The position numbers and the translations under genes were made by a program. DNA of 64,000 nucleotides from Dorea longicatena (GTDB taxonomy: Bacteria; Bacillota; Clostridia; Lachnospirales; Lachnospiraceae), in the NCBI RefSeq assembly GCF_024168045.1, contig NZ_CP100126.1, positions 327,501-391,500 on the forward strand, given 5' to 3'. Below the pieces are notes generated by a model. It was not told where the DNA came from, ran no database searches, and saw only the letters and a list, made by a program, of their open reading frames with translations. Positions 16,446-23,622 of this stretch are shown one piece after another. The stretch's first letter is position 1. Each line of letters starts with the position of its first letter.

Positions 16446-18503
16446 ATGAAAGGAAGAAAAATACTATTAGCGTTTATTATATCTGCAATTACGCTCACAT
16501 CGGGATGTGCAAATGGTACATCAAAGACAGAGGAGGCAAAATCAGAGCAGAAGACAACAGAAGAAAATGCAGTTGTTCCAATTAAGCCGATTACGGCAAA
16601 AGTAATTGATGATAATCCATATATGGCAAAGAGTGATGCCAATGTTCATCAGGACTGTTATAATTCAGATACGACAGATGAAGTATTACCGGTTGATATT
16701 TATCCGGAGATTAATGTTTCTTATGAAAAAGTAAATCCAAATGCATCTCCGGCGGTATTTTTTGATACATATGGACATGCTGTTGTTCCATTTCAAGGAG
16801 GACTGGCTATCCGTGATATTAATGCGGATGAAACACAGACAGAAGGTTATTTTTCACCGGCAAAGCATGATGGCGGAGGATATGTGATACAAAGCTCATA
16901 TTCATTCGTAGATGAGAGCAATCGCCTGGTATGTCCGACAAGCAACAACCATGTGCTTATGTTGAAAGCAACAGATGATGCGGGAAATGTCCTTCCGGAA
17001 TTTGAAAAAGTGCTGGATATTGATATTAAAGCAGCGGCAGAAGAAATTACAGGGAAAACATTGGATCAGAACTTATTATCTGTAGTTTTTGACTATGAAG
17101 GAAATTTATGGTTTGCTACAGGCGGTTTCCGTATTTATCCGGAACGTAAACAGCAAGGTGCAATGGGATACATTTCAAGGGCAGCAATTGATGCCATCTT
17201 AAAGGGAGAACATGTTGATCTGAAAGAATCTACATTTGTATATGAATTGGAGCCTGGCGAAGGTGCAGAGAATGGAATTGCATCGTCAAAGGAAGGTGCA
17301 GTTATATTAACGAATCAAAATTGTTATTTATTAAATGCAAAAGATGGTGTACAGGTGCAGTGGTGTACCCCATATGAAAGCGTGGGAGCGAAAGACAGCA
17401 AAGAGGGAGATGAAACTACAGGCGGAGGTCTTGCCTGGGGAGGTGGATGTTCACCATCTCTGACAAGCAAATTAGTTATGTTTACAGATAATCAGGATCC
17501 GGTAAATCTGTTGGCATTAGATATGAAGACCGGGGAAATAGTGGCAAGCATGCCGGTAATCGATGAGCTTCCGAAAAATATGCAGGTGTCGGTAGAAAAT
17601 TCAGCAATGGTATATGATAACGGAGAAGGTACAGTCAGCACAATCGTATGTAACTGGTTTGGAGCCGGAAGTGCTAAACTTGCGGACGCAGACAACGATT
17701 CTTCTATACAGACCTATGAAAATATTTACGATGTAAACTGGTTGAAGAAGGGAAATAAGATGGTTGTGCCGGGAGTAGAGCGTGTCGATACCATTAAGAC
17801 AAAGGACGGATACGAAATGAAGAGTATCTGGTGCAGAAACGATATCCGTGATACATCTATGATGAAGCTTTCTACAGCGACAGGTTATATCTATGGTTAT
17901 GTTCAGGATCTGGAAAGTGGCATGTGGCAATTCATCATGTTAGATTTTGAAACAGGAGAAACAGTATTTACAATGGATGTCTCAGATAAACCGGGATACA
18001 ACAATATGGCAATCGGCATGTATGCAGGAAATAGTGGAAATACATTATATTGCCCGACAGGATATCTGGAGCTCTTAAGATTGCAGGACAGATTTGTTTA
18101 TCTGCCGGAGATGCCTTATCGAAAAGTAGATTTAGACAAGGCAAAGAGAAATGTACTAACACAAGAAGAATTTACAGAAGCCGGCGGGAAAGGAAATGTT
18201 GCAGGCTGGCTGAATACGATTACAGTAGAAAATGTACATCCAAATACTACTGTGGCAATACGAATGAAAGGAATTGCAGGAAAAGCAGATACATTTACAT
18301 TATATGCATATGATAAAGAGAATAAATTAAAAGAAGTTCCTGCAGAGTTATGGCATATTCAGGAAGAAGATGGAACATTGCCGGATAAACTTACAGAGGA
18401 TACATTATATGAAGTGCATGTTATGGTAGAAGATGGAGGAGAATTTGATCTTAGTGATACAGAAAAAGAAATTAAGATAGCAGTTATTCTCGGAAATAAA
18501 TGA
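16446..18503 (+). CDS. Surface lipoprotein with probable beta-propeller fold
   Basis: The 685-residue protein starts with a lipoprotein signal peptide (MKGRKILLAFIISAITLTSGC, lipobox LTSGC, Cys21), so it is exported and anchored to the outer face of the membrane. A short Glu/Lys/Thr-rich linker follows. The body (about 70-560) has repeated Gly/Asp-rich beta-strand blocks such as LLSVVFDYEGNLWFATGG, TNQNCYLLNAKDGVQVQW and LALDMKTGEIVASM, which look like PQQ/WD-type propeller blades. The last 120 residues look like a separate beta-sandwich. GGAGG lies 8-12 nt before ATG 16446. I do not recognise a named family; a sugar- or polymer-binding or redox role would be a guess. Confidence 0.75.
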   Translation: MKGRKILLAFIISAITLTSGCANGTSKTEEAKSEQKTTEENAVVPIKPITAKVIDDNPYMAKSDANVHQDCYNSDTTDEVLPVDIYPEINVSYEKVNPNASPAVFFDTYGHAVVPFQGGLAIRDINADETQTEGYFSPAKHDGGGYVIQSSYSFVDESNRLVCPTSNNHVLMLKATDDAGNVLPEFEKVLDIDIKAAAEEITGKTLDQNLLSVVFDYEGNLWFATGGFRIYPERKQQGAMGYISRAAIDAILKGEHVDLKESTFVYELEPGEGAENGIASSKEGAVILTNQNCYLLNAKDGVQVQWCTPYESVGAKDSKEGDETTGGGLAWGGGCSPSLTSKLVMFTDNQDPVNLLALDMKTGEIVASMPVIDELPKNMQVSVENSAMVYDNGEGTVSTIVCNWFGAGSAKLADADNDSSIQTYENIYDVNWLKKGNKMVVPGVERVDTIKTKDGYEMKSIWCRNDIRDTSMMKLSTATGYIYGYVQDLESGMWQFIMLDFETGETVFTMDVSDKPGYNNMAIGMYAGNSGNTLYCPTGYLELLRLQDRFVYLPEMPYRKVDLDKAKRNVLTQEEFTEAGGKGNVAGWLNTITVENVHPNTTVAIRMKGIAGKADTFTLYAYDKENKLKEVPAELWHIQEEDGTLPDKLTEDTLYEVHVMVEDGGEFDLSDTEKEIKIAVILGNK

Positions 18504-18542
18504 TTTGTTTTTAAGAAAATCACCTGAGGTGTATATCACAAG

Positions 18543-18572
18543 GCTCCGTTCTAAAAAAGAATGGAGCTTTTT
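18543..18572 (+). terminator. Terminator after the lipoprotein gene
   Basis: GCTCCGTTC (18543-18551) pairs with GAATGGAGC (18559-18567), followed by TTTTT. Confidence 0.78.
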
Positions 18573-18651
18573 AAAACTAATGCAAAGCAAACACCCCAAA
18601 AATTTAACAAAAGTTAGCAAGAATTCTCCTTCCTCTATAGGTGGGAGATGA

Positions 18652-18688
18652 ATTGCAGAAAAAGAAGATAGAACGCTTGTTCTGCAAT
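18652..18688. repeat. IS605 left-end inverted repeat
   Basis: ATTGCAGAA (18652-18660) and TTCTGCAAT (18680-18688) are perfectly complementary with a 19-nt loop. In this family, such sub-terminal hairpins are recognised by TnpA. Confidence 0.65.
18671..18682. promoter_or_regulatory. LexA-like box at the tnpA promoter
   Basis: GAACGCTTGTTC fits the Firmicute SOS box GAAC-N4-GTTC. TTGTTC (18677-18682) can serve as -35 for TATACT at 18700-18705 (17-bp spacer), so LexA would cover the -35. The same bases also form part of the left-end inverted repeat, so this could be coincidence. Confidence 0.45.
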
Positions 18689-18739
18689 GCGAAGTGTGGT
18701 ATACTATAATCAGTCGAAAGGATAGAAAGGACTGACTAT

Positions 18740-19147
18740 ATGGACAAAATGGATCATAATGCACATTCAGTATATTTGATGTATTATCATCTGATCATGG
18801 TTGTAAAATACCGAAGAAAAGTAATAGATGATCCGATTTCGGAACGTGCAAAAGAGATCTGGGAACGTATTGCACCTGATTATGGAATCACACTGGAAGA
18901 ATGGAATCATGATGTTGATCATGTGCATGTTATGTTTCGAGCACAGCCAAAATCAGAACTCAGTAAATTTATCAATGCGTATAAAAGTGCAAGCAGTCGT
19001 TTGTTAAAAAAGGAATATCCACAGATCAGGGAAAGACTTTGGAAGGAAGCATTCTGGAGTCAAAGTTTCTGCCTGTTGACAGCGGGTGGTGCACCGATTG
19101 ATGTTATCCGTAATTATATCGAGACGCAGGGAGAGAAAAAAAGATGA
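18740..19147 (+). CDS. tnpA: IS200/IS605 Y1 transposase TnpA
   Basis: A 135-residue HUH single-strand DNA transposase that cuts and rejoins the element ends as single strands. The metal-binding HUH motif is DHVHVMF (about residues 56-62) and the catalytic Tyr is in RNYIETQGE near the C-terminus (about 124-132). Length is normal. The ATG follows a TATACT/TATAAT region by about 30 nt. The last bases overlap the tnpB start (ATGA). All key residues are present, so it is probably active. Confidence 0.9.
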   Translation: MDKMDHNAHSVYLMYYHLIMVVKYRRKVIDDPISERAKEIWERIAPDYGITLEEWNHDVDHVHVMFRAQPKSELSKFINAYKSASSRLLKKEYPQIRERLWKEAFWSQSFCLLTAGGAPIDVIRNYIETQGEKKR

Positions 19148-20250
19148 ATATAGCTTACCATTTTCGTATATATCCAAACAGAGAGCAGGAAGTTCTGCTC
19201 GCAAAAACATTTGGCTGCTGTCGTTTTTTATATAATCAGATGTTGAATGATAAGATACGGGAATATGAAGCAACGAAAAAAATGCTGCGAAATACACCGG
19301 CGATGTATAAAAAAGCATATCCATTTTTGAAAGAAGTGGATTCCCTGGCACTTGCAAATGTGCAGATGCATCTGGAAAAGGCATATAAGAATTTTTTCAG
19401 GGATCCAAAGATTGGCTTTCCAAAATTCAAATCAAAACACAGGAGCCGAAAAAGCTATACGACAAATGTGGTCAATGGAAATATTCAGGTAGAAGATCAT
19501 CAGATAAAACTACCGAAGTTGAAATGGATCCGTATGAAAAAACATCGTGATATTCCAGAAAAATATTGCCTGAAATCTGTAACAATAAGTATGGAACCAT
19601 CTGGAAAGTATTATGCAAGTCTATTATATGAAAAAACTGACTGTGAAAACCAAGCAGAAGAATTAGATTATGAAGACGCAAAGATACTAGGAATTGATTA
19701 TGCAATGCATGGAATGGCTGTGTTTTCTGAAGATATACAGAAGGAAAATGAAGGATACTTCAGAAAAAGTGAGGAGCGGCTGGCAAGGGAACAAAGAAAG
19801 TTATCCCATTGCGTGAAAGGAAGCAATAATTATTACCGACAGAAAAAACGTGTTGCATTATGTCATGAAAAAATCCGAAATCAGAGGAAAGATTTCTTAC
19901 ATAAGCTGAGTCATGAAATGGCAGAGACATATGATGTTGTTGCAGTAGAAGATATTGATATGAAAGCAATGAGCCAGTGTATGCATTTTGGGAAAAGTGT
20001 CATGGATAACGGTTACGGAAAGTTTCGGGAATTGCTGGAATATAAGCTGACATGGAGAGGAAAGAAATTGGTACGTGTAGACCGTTTTTTCCCTTCCAGT
20101 AAAAAATGCTGTAAATGTGGTAGTGTAAAGAAAGAACTGAAACTTTCGGACAGAGTATATTTTTGTACATGTGGAAATCGGATAGACCGGGATCTGAATG
20201 CGGCAATCAATATACGTGAAGAAGCACGCCGCATGTTGTTAGCAGGATAA
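19144..20250 (+). CDS. tnpB: TnpB RNA-guided nuclease of IS605 (OrfB)
   Basis: A 368-residue TnpB, the ancestor-type relative of Cas12, which uses an omega RNA from the element's right end to cut DNA next to a short motif and so helps the element persist. N-terminal helical/WED part (YPNREQEVLLAKTFGCCRF), then the RuvC-like core: Asp in LGIDYAMHG (about residue 186), Glu in VAVEDIDMKAM (about 266), zinc ribbon CCKCGS...CTCG (about 320-342) and final Asp in RIDRDLNAAIN (about 346). The full D-E-D set and the zinc cysteines are intact. It is translationally coupled to tnpA. Confidence 0.9.
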   Translation: MNIAYHFRIYPNREQEVLLAKTFGCCRFLYNQMLNDKIREYEATKKMLRNTPAMYKKAYPFLKEVDSLALANVQMHLEKAYKNFFRDPKIGFPKFKSKHRSRKSYTTNVVNGNIQVEDHQIKLPKLKWIRMKKHRDIPEKYCLKSVTISMEPSGKYYASLLYEKTDCENQAEELDYEDAKILGIDYAMHGMAVFSEDIQKENEGYFRKSEERLAREQRKLSHCVKGSNNYYRQKKRVALCHEKIRNQRKDFLHKLSHEMAETYDVVAVEDIDMKAMSQCMHFGKSVMDNGYGKFRELLEYKLTWRGKKLVRVDRFFPSSKKCCKCGSVKKELKLSDRVYFCTCGNRIDRDLNAAINIREEARRMLLAG

Positions 20251-20408
20251 ATGGGAAGTGTCTGTATCCAGACAATGAAAATATCCCATAACTGGGTAAA
20301 AATGAATCGCGGGGCACGCGAGGATAGCTTGTAGATACTTGGCTCAGTAGAGCCATTGAGCAAGAAGCCCTCACTTCAAAATCTGTGATTTAAGTGGTGG
20401 GAGCATGT
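20200..20408 (+). ncRNA. Putative omega RNA / right end of IS605
   Basis: In IS605 elements the guide RNA covers the 3' end of tnpB and the right end, with the guide read from the flanking DNA. Here the right end has GGCT-CAGTAG-AGCC (20341-20354) and a stem of CCC and CACTT (20368-20376) with AAGTG and GGG (20392-20401). The guide would start at about 20409. The 5' limit is a guess. Confidence 0.5.
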
Positions 20409-20456
20409 CACCCTAAAATGGAATTATTATGATGAGTAATTATATGAGGAACAAAA

Positions 20457-20798
20457 ATGAACATACAAATTTTCGGAACCAAGAAAAGCTTCGACAGCAA
20501 AAAAGCTGAACGATTTTTCAAAGAGCGCGGAATTAAGTACCAGTTCGTAGATATGAAAGAAAAAGGTCTGAGTAAAGGTGAATTCAATTCGGTATGCCAG
20601 GCTGTCGGAGGATATGAAAAACTGATCGATCAGGAGTGCAAGGATAAAGATCTGCTTGCGTTGATTACTTATCTTGCAGAGGAAGATAAAGCAGAAAAGA
20701 TTCTGGAAAATCAAAAGGTGATCAAGACACCGATTGTGCGTAACGGGAAACAGGCAACAGTAGGATATCAGCCAGATATCTGGAAAAACTGGAAATAA
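20457..20798 (+). CDS. ArsC/Spx-fold protein lacking the first active-site Cys
   Basis: A 113-residue thioredoxin-fold protein of the ArsC/YffB/Spx superfamily: IFGTKKSFDSKKAERFFKERG at the N-terminus, KTPIVRNGKQATVGYQ near residues 83-98 (cis-Pro region TPIV). Members use a Cys in the KKC position; here Ser11 replaces it, and no CxxC is present, so arsenate reductase activity is unlikely. The protein may be a thiol-independent binding protein. It was separated from its former upstream neighbour by IS605. The ATG has AGGAAC 6-11 nt upstream. Confidence 0.78.
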   Translation: MNIQIFGTKKSFDSKKAERFFKERGIKYQFVDMKEKGLSKGEFNSVCQAVGGYEKLIDQECKDKDLLALITYLAEEDKAEKILENQKVIKTPIVRNGKQATVGYQPDIWKNWK

Positions 20799-20880
20799 AA
20801 GAGTATAAAGAAAGTAAAAAAGGAACTCAAAAATAATAACAAATAAATTTGAGATTAAGGAAAGAATACTGAGTGAGAAG

Positions 20881-21582
20881 ATGATAGATTACAACCGAGA
20901 AGACCAATTCCTGCGGCAGCGCCTGCAGAAAGAAATCCCGATTTTACGGGCATTAATACAAAATCTATATGAAGAAATGGACAGAAAACTCCATTTAAAC
21001 GGGGCAAAAGTACCGATAACATTTGGATATGATACGGACACACTGGGATCTTACACTAGACGAAGTGCACATGAAAAAGAGCATTTTCATTTTTCGCTGT
21101 TGTTTATTGCATATGGTGTGAAGAATCCGCTGTCCAAAGAAGACCGCATAGATCTGTTTAAGCATGAGTATGCCCATTACATGCAGTACAATATGCAGAT
21201 TCCCGAAAAGTATAAATGGCAGGCGGGAACGCACGGAAGTGCGTGGAAATACTGTTGTTCTCTAATCGGAGCGGCGCCGACGCCGTATTATAAGGCGGGC
21301 GAAGCGCTTATGAATCATGACTATGATAAGGTATTAAAGAACAGAATCCATGATAAATCCGTGCCGGTCCGGGATACTTATCAGCAACTGAAGACTGCAC
21401 AGAAGAAAAAAGATGAGGTGGTTCAGTATAAGCTTGGTGACGCAGTGACACATCCGAAATTCGGACATGGAATTGTGGAGAAGATTAATCAGAGATCTGG
21501 CGGGGTGCATTTACATATCCGGTTTGATGGGGAAGTGAAGTGTATTGATCAGAAATGGTTGTCGCGGAAGAAGTATATGTGA
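20881..21582 (+). CDS. SprT-like zinc metallopeptidase (intact copy)
   Basis: A 233-residue protein with a SprT/SPRTN-like zinc peptidase core: the HExxH motif HEYAHYMQ at about residues 98-105 and the third ligand in GTHGSAWKYC at about 116-125. A helical linker follows and then a small basic beta module, YKLGDAVTHPKFGHGIVEKI, which resembles the C-terminal domain of UvrD/PcrA-type helicases and may bind nucleic acid or RNA polymerase. In eukaryotes SPRTN digests DNA-protein crosslinks; a DNA-damage role here is inference. Start ATG 20881 follows GAGTGAGAAG, a weak site. A 95-percent-identical broken copy flanks the scr cassette. Confidence 0.8.
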   Translation: MIDYNREDQFLRQRLQKEIPILRALIQNLYEEMDRKLHLNGAKVPITFGYDTDTLGSYTRRSAHEKEHFHFSLLFIAYGVKNPLSKEDRIDLFKHEYAHYMQYNMQIPEKYKWQAGTHGSAWKYCCSLIGAAPTPYYKAGEALMNHDYDKVLKNRIHDKSVPVRDTYQQLKTAQKKKDEVVQYKLGDAVTHPKFGHGIVEKINQRSGGVHLHIRFDGEVKCIDQKWLSRKKYM

Positions 21583-21694
21583 AAAGATTCAGTAAAAACA
21601 AATAAGCAAGGTAGTGAAGTATCTGAAGAGGATAAACGTACACGAAGAACGTTAGATGATGAGATGACATTTTTCGTGTGCGTAAATTTATATA

Positions 21695-21723
21695 TTGACA
21701 TACTATCAAAGTGATACTATCAT
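21695..21723 (+). promoter_or_regulatory. Promoter and candidate operator of the Nudix/NrtR gene
   Basis: TTGACA (21695-21700), 17-bp spacer, TATCAT (21718-21723). Two direct TACTATCA copies (21701-21708 and 21715-21722) and the palindrome TATCA-AAG-TGATA (21704-21716) fill the spacer, a likely autoregulatory site. Confidence 0.6.
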
Positions 21724-21765
21724 AAAGATAATAATATAGGACGAAAAAAGAAAGAGGTAGTAATC

Positions 21766-22602
21766 ATGCGGAAAAAATCAGAAATGCAAAAGGTTAACGA
21801 AGAATTTGTAAAGACTTACGATGATTCAAAATATCCAAAACCATCCGTGACTGCAGATATCGTCATTTTCGGAATGTTTGATAAAGAAGAAGATAATTAC
21901 AGAAAAATAGCCGAGAAAGAGTTAAAGGTACTTTTAATCCAGAGAGGTGCGGCACCATATGAAGGCTGTTATGCCCTTCCGGGCGGATTCGTTGGTCCGA
22001 AGGAAACCATCGGCGAAGCCGCAGAACGTGAATTAAAAGAAGAGACAAACTGCAACTGTAATTTCCTGGAACAGTTCGGTACCTACAGCAATCCAAACCG
22101 TGATCCGAGAAGATGGGTGATCAGCAATGGATACATGGCACTTGTCAATGCCGGACAGGAAATGATCCAGGCAGGAGATGATGCTTCGGATGCAAAGTGG
22201 TTTGATGTGTCATTTCAGGAAGAAGCCGGTATATGGAATCTGTGTCTGACACATGGGGATGAGAAGCTTCATGCAAGATTAGAAGAGACAACTTCGAAGT
22301 GGGATGTAAAGAAGAAATTTAAGACTATAGAAAGCGATGACCTTGCATTTGACCACGAGCTGATTCTTGCAGATGCAATCGTACAGCTTCGCAAGTGGAT
22401 TACGGAGACGCATATAGCGTTCCGGCTTTTAACGGAGAAGTTTACACTGAGAGAATTGCAGCAGATTCATGAGACGGTGCTGGATACGAAGCTGTTGGTT
22501 CCGGCTTTTCGAAGAAAAGTGGCTGATCTGGTAGAAGATACCGGGGAGATGACGGGGGATGCCGGGCATAGACCGGCGAAGTTGTATCGGGAGAAAAGAT
22601 AA
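21766..22602 (+). CDS. Nudix hydrolase/NrtR-type transcriptional regulator
   Basis: A 278-residue protein with a Nudix domain (about 20-165) and a C-terminal winged helix (about 200-270; FTLRELQQIHETVL and a basic FRRKVADLV stretch), the architecture of NrtR regulators of NAD or sugar metabolism. The Nudix box GGFVGPKETIGEAAERELKE plus EE is complete, so it may still hydrolyse ADP-ribose-like compounds or sense them. AAAGAGG lies 9 nt before the ATG. Its promoter carries a repeat that looks like an operator for self-control. The regulon cannot be deduced; none of the known NAD genes is adjacent. Confidence 0.82.
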   Translation: MRKKSEMQKVNEEFVKTYDDSKYPKPSVTADIVIFGMFDKEEDNYRKIAEKELKVLLIQRGAAPYEGCYALPGGFVGPKETIGEAAERELKEETNCNCNFLEQFGTYSNPNRDPRRWVISNGYMALVNAGQEMIQAGDDASDAKWFDVSFQEEAGIWNLCLTHGDEKLHARLEETTSKWDVKKKFKTIESDDLAFDHELILADAIVQLRKWITETHIAFRLLTEKFTLRELQQIHETVLDTKLLVPAFRRKVADLVEDTGEMTGDAGHRPAKLYREKR

Positions 22603-22634
22603 ACTTTGGTAAGAAGAAAGGGCTGTGCATACTA

Positions 22635-22766
22635 ATGATAAAATTTTTATTCTTGATACTTTTCATAATTTGGGAAAAAAGAACATTTAGAGCAATTGTG
22701 GCATTGCCGGCAGGCATTGTTACAGCCGGGTATATGGAAGAGATTAATAAAGATGAATCTTTGTAA
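22635..22766 (+). CDS. Possible 43-residue membrane peptide
   Basis: A short frame, MIKFLFLILFIIWEKRTF at its start, with one hydrophobic helix and a second mildly hydrophobic stretch (ALPAGIVTAGY). No good ribosome site is present and the next gene follows within 20 bp. It could be a real small protein or chance. Confidence 0.3.
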   Translation: MIKFLFLILFIIWEKRTFRAIVALPAGIVTAGYMEEINKDESL

Positions 22767-22782
22767 TTTAGGAGAATTGCAG

Positions 22783-23553
22783 ATGGAAAATAAAGAGAAA
22801 AAGCAAATGCTTACAACGGAGCTAACAAAAGAAAAGAGCGGCAGGAGTGCCGGGATGATTCAGGATATTACAATAAACGGAATCAAACTACATCTCGCTC
22901 AGAACGGAATCGGCGGTCCGGTCATCTTCTGGGGCATGTATCCACATCAGCAGAACGAAGTAGAGCATCTGTGGGAATCTCTACTGGAACTTGTGCCGGA
23001 ACAAAATTTCCTGCTCGTTGCATTTCAGGTGGAGAATTGGAACCGGGACTTTTCACCGTGGGAAGCATCGGCTGTATTCGGAACGGAAGGTTTCGCAGGA
23101 CAAGGTCTGAAGACGCTGAGATGGCTGACAGAGGAATGTGTGCCACATATTGATCGGGCTTTTGGCGTGAAAGACAGGGAACATTGGCTGATGGGCTATT
23201 CGCTTGCCGGATTATTCGCGCTATGGGCAGCTTATGAAAGTGACGTGTTTTCTGGAATTGTATGCTGTTCGGGTTCGTTGTGGTTCCCGGACTGGGATCA
23301 TTATGTAAGGGATCATATGATTCAGAGTAAATGTAGCGTGTATCTGAGTCTTGGCGGGAAAGAAGAGAAGACGAAGAACAAAGTAATGGCAGCGGTCGGT
23401 GACAGGACCAGGGCGCAGGAAAGGCTGTTACAGGAGGACTCGATGGTGGAATCCGTGGTTTTAGAGTGGAATGCGGGAGGGCATTTTGCAGATGCGGGGA
23501 AAAGGCTGGCTAAGGGCGTGAAATGGATGTTCGGAGTGAAAAGTGGCTTATAA
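22783..23553 (+). CDS. Alpha/beta-hydrolase, esterase-D-like
   Basis: A cytoplasmic serine hydrolase of 256 residues. The nucleophile elbow is GYSLAG (about residues 143-148), an LSLGGKEEKT stretch carries the likely acid region (about 189-198) and the His is in NAGGHFAD near residue 235. It resembles the putative-esterase family (PF00756) that includes enterobactin esterase-like enzymes. ATG 22783 is chosen because GGAG (22771-22774) is 8 nt upstream; a longer frame to 22696 has no such site. Substrate unknown. Confidence 0.78.
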   Translation: MENKEKKQMLTTELTKEKSGRSAGMIQDITINGIKLHLAQNGIGGPVIFWGMYPHQQNEVEHLWESLLELVPEQNFLLVAFQVENWNRDFSPWEASAVFGTEGFAGQGLKTLRWLTEECVPHIDRAFGVKDREHWLMGYSLAGLFALWAAYESDVFSGIVCCSGSLWFPDWDHYVRDHMIQSKCSVYLSLGGKEEKTKNKVMAAVGDRTRAQERLLQEDSMVESVVLEWNAGGHFADAGKRLAKGVKWMFGVKSGL

Positions 23554-23622
23554 TATAAGTTGAGGGTGTTAAGGTTTCATGGTATCATAATCAGTATAGA
23601 AGTAGATTAGAAGGTGTAATAT

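Larger units (their letters stand above)
18600..20408 (+). mobile_element. IS200/IS605-family element (tnpA + tnpB)
   Basis: A complete-looking element: left-end hairpin DNA, tnpA (Y1 transposase), tnpB (RNA-guided nuclease) overlapping by 4 nt, and a structured right end. Both ends carry GGTGGGAG followed by ATG (left about 18640-18650, right about 20396-20406). IS605 elements have no inverted repeats and move as single strands, so the exact borders given are estimates. It sits between a lipoprotein gene terminator and the ArsC-like gene. Confidence 0.82.

Noticed and set aside
22696..22782. N-terminal extension of the esterase
   Set aside because: GGAG at 22771 supports ATG 22783, and the extension shows no similarity to the family.
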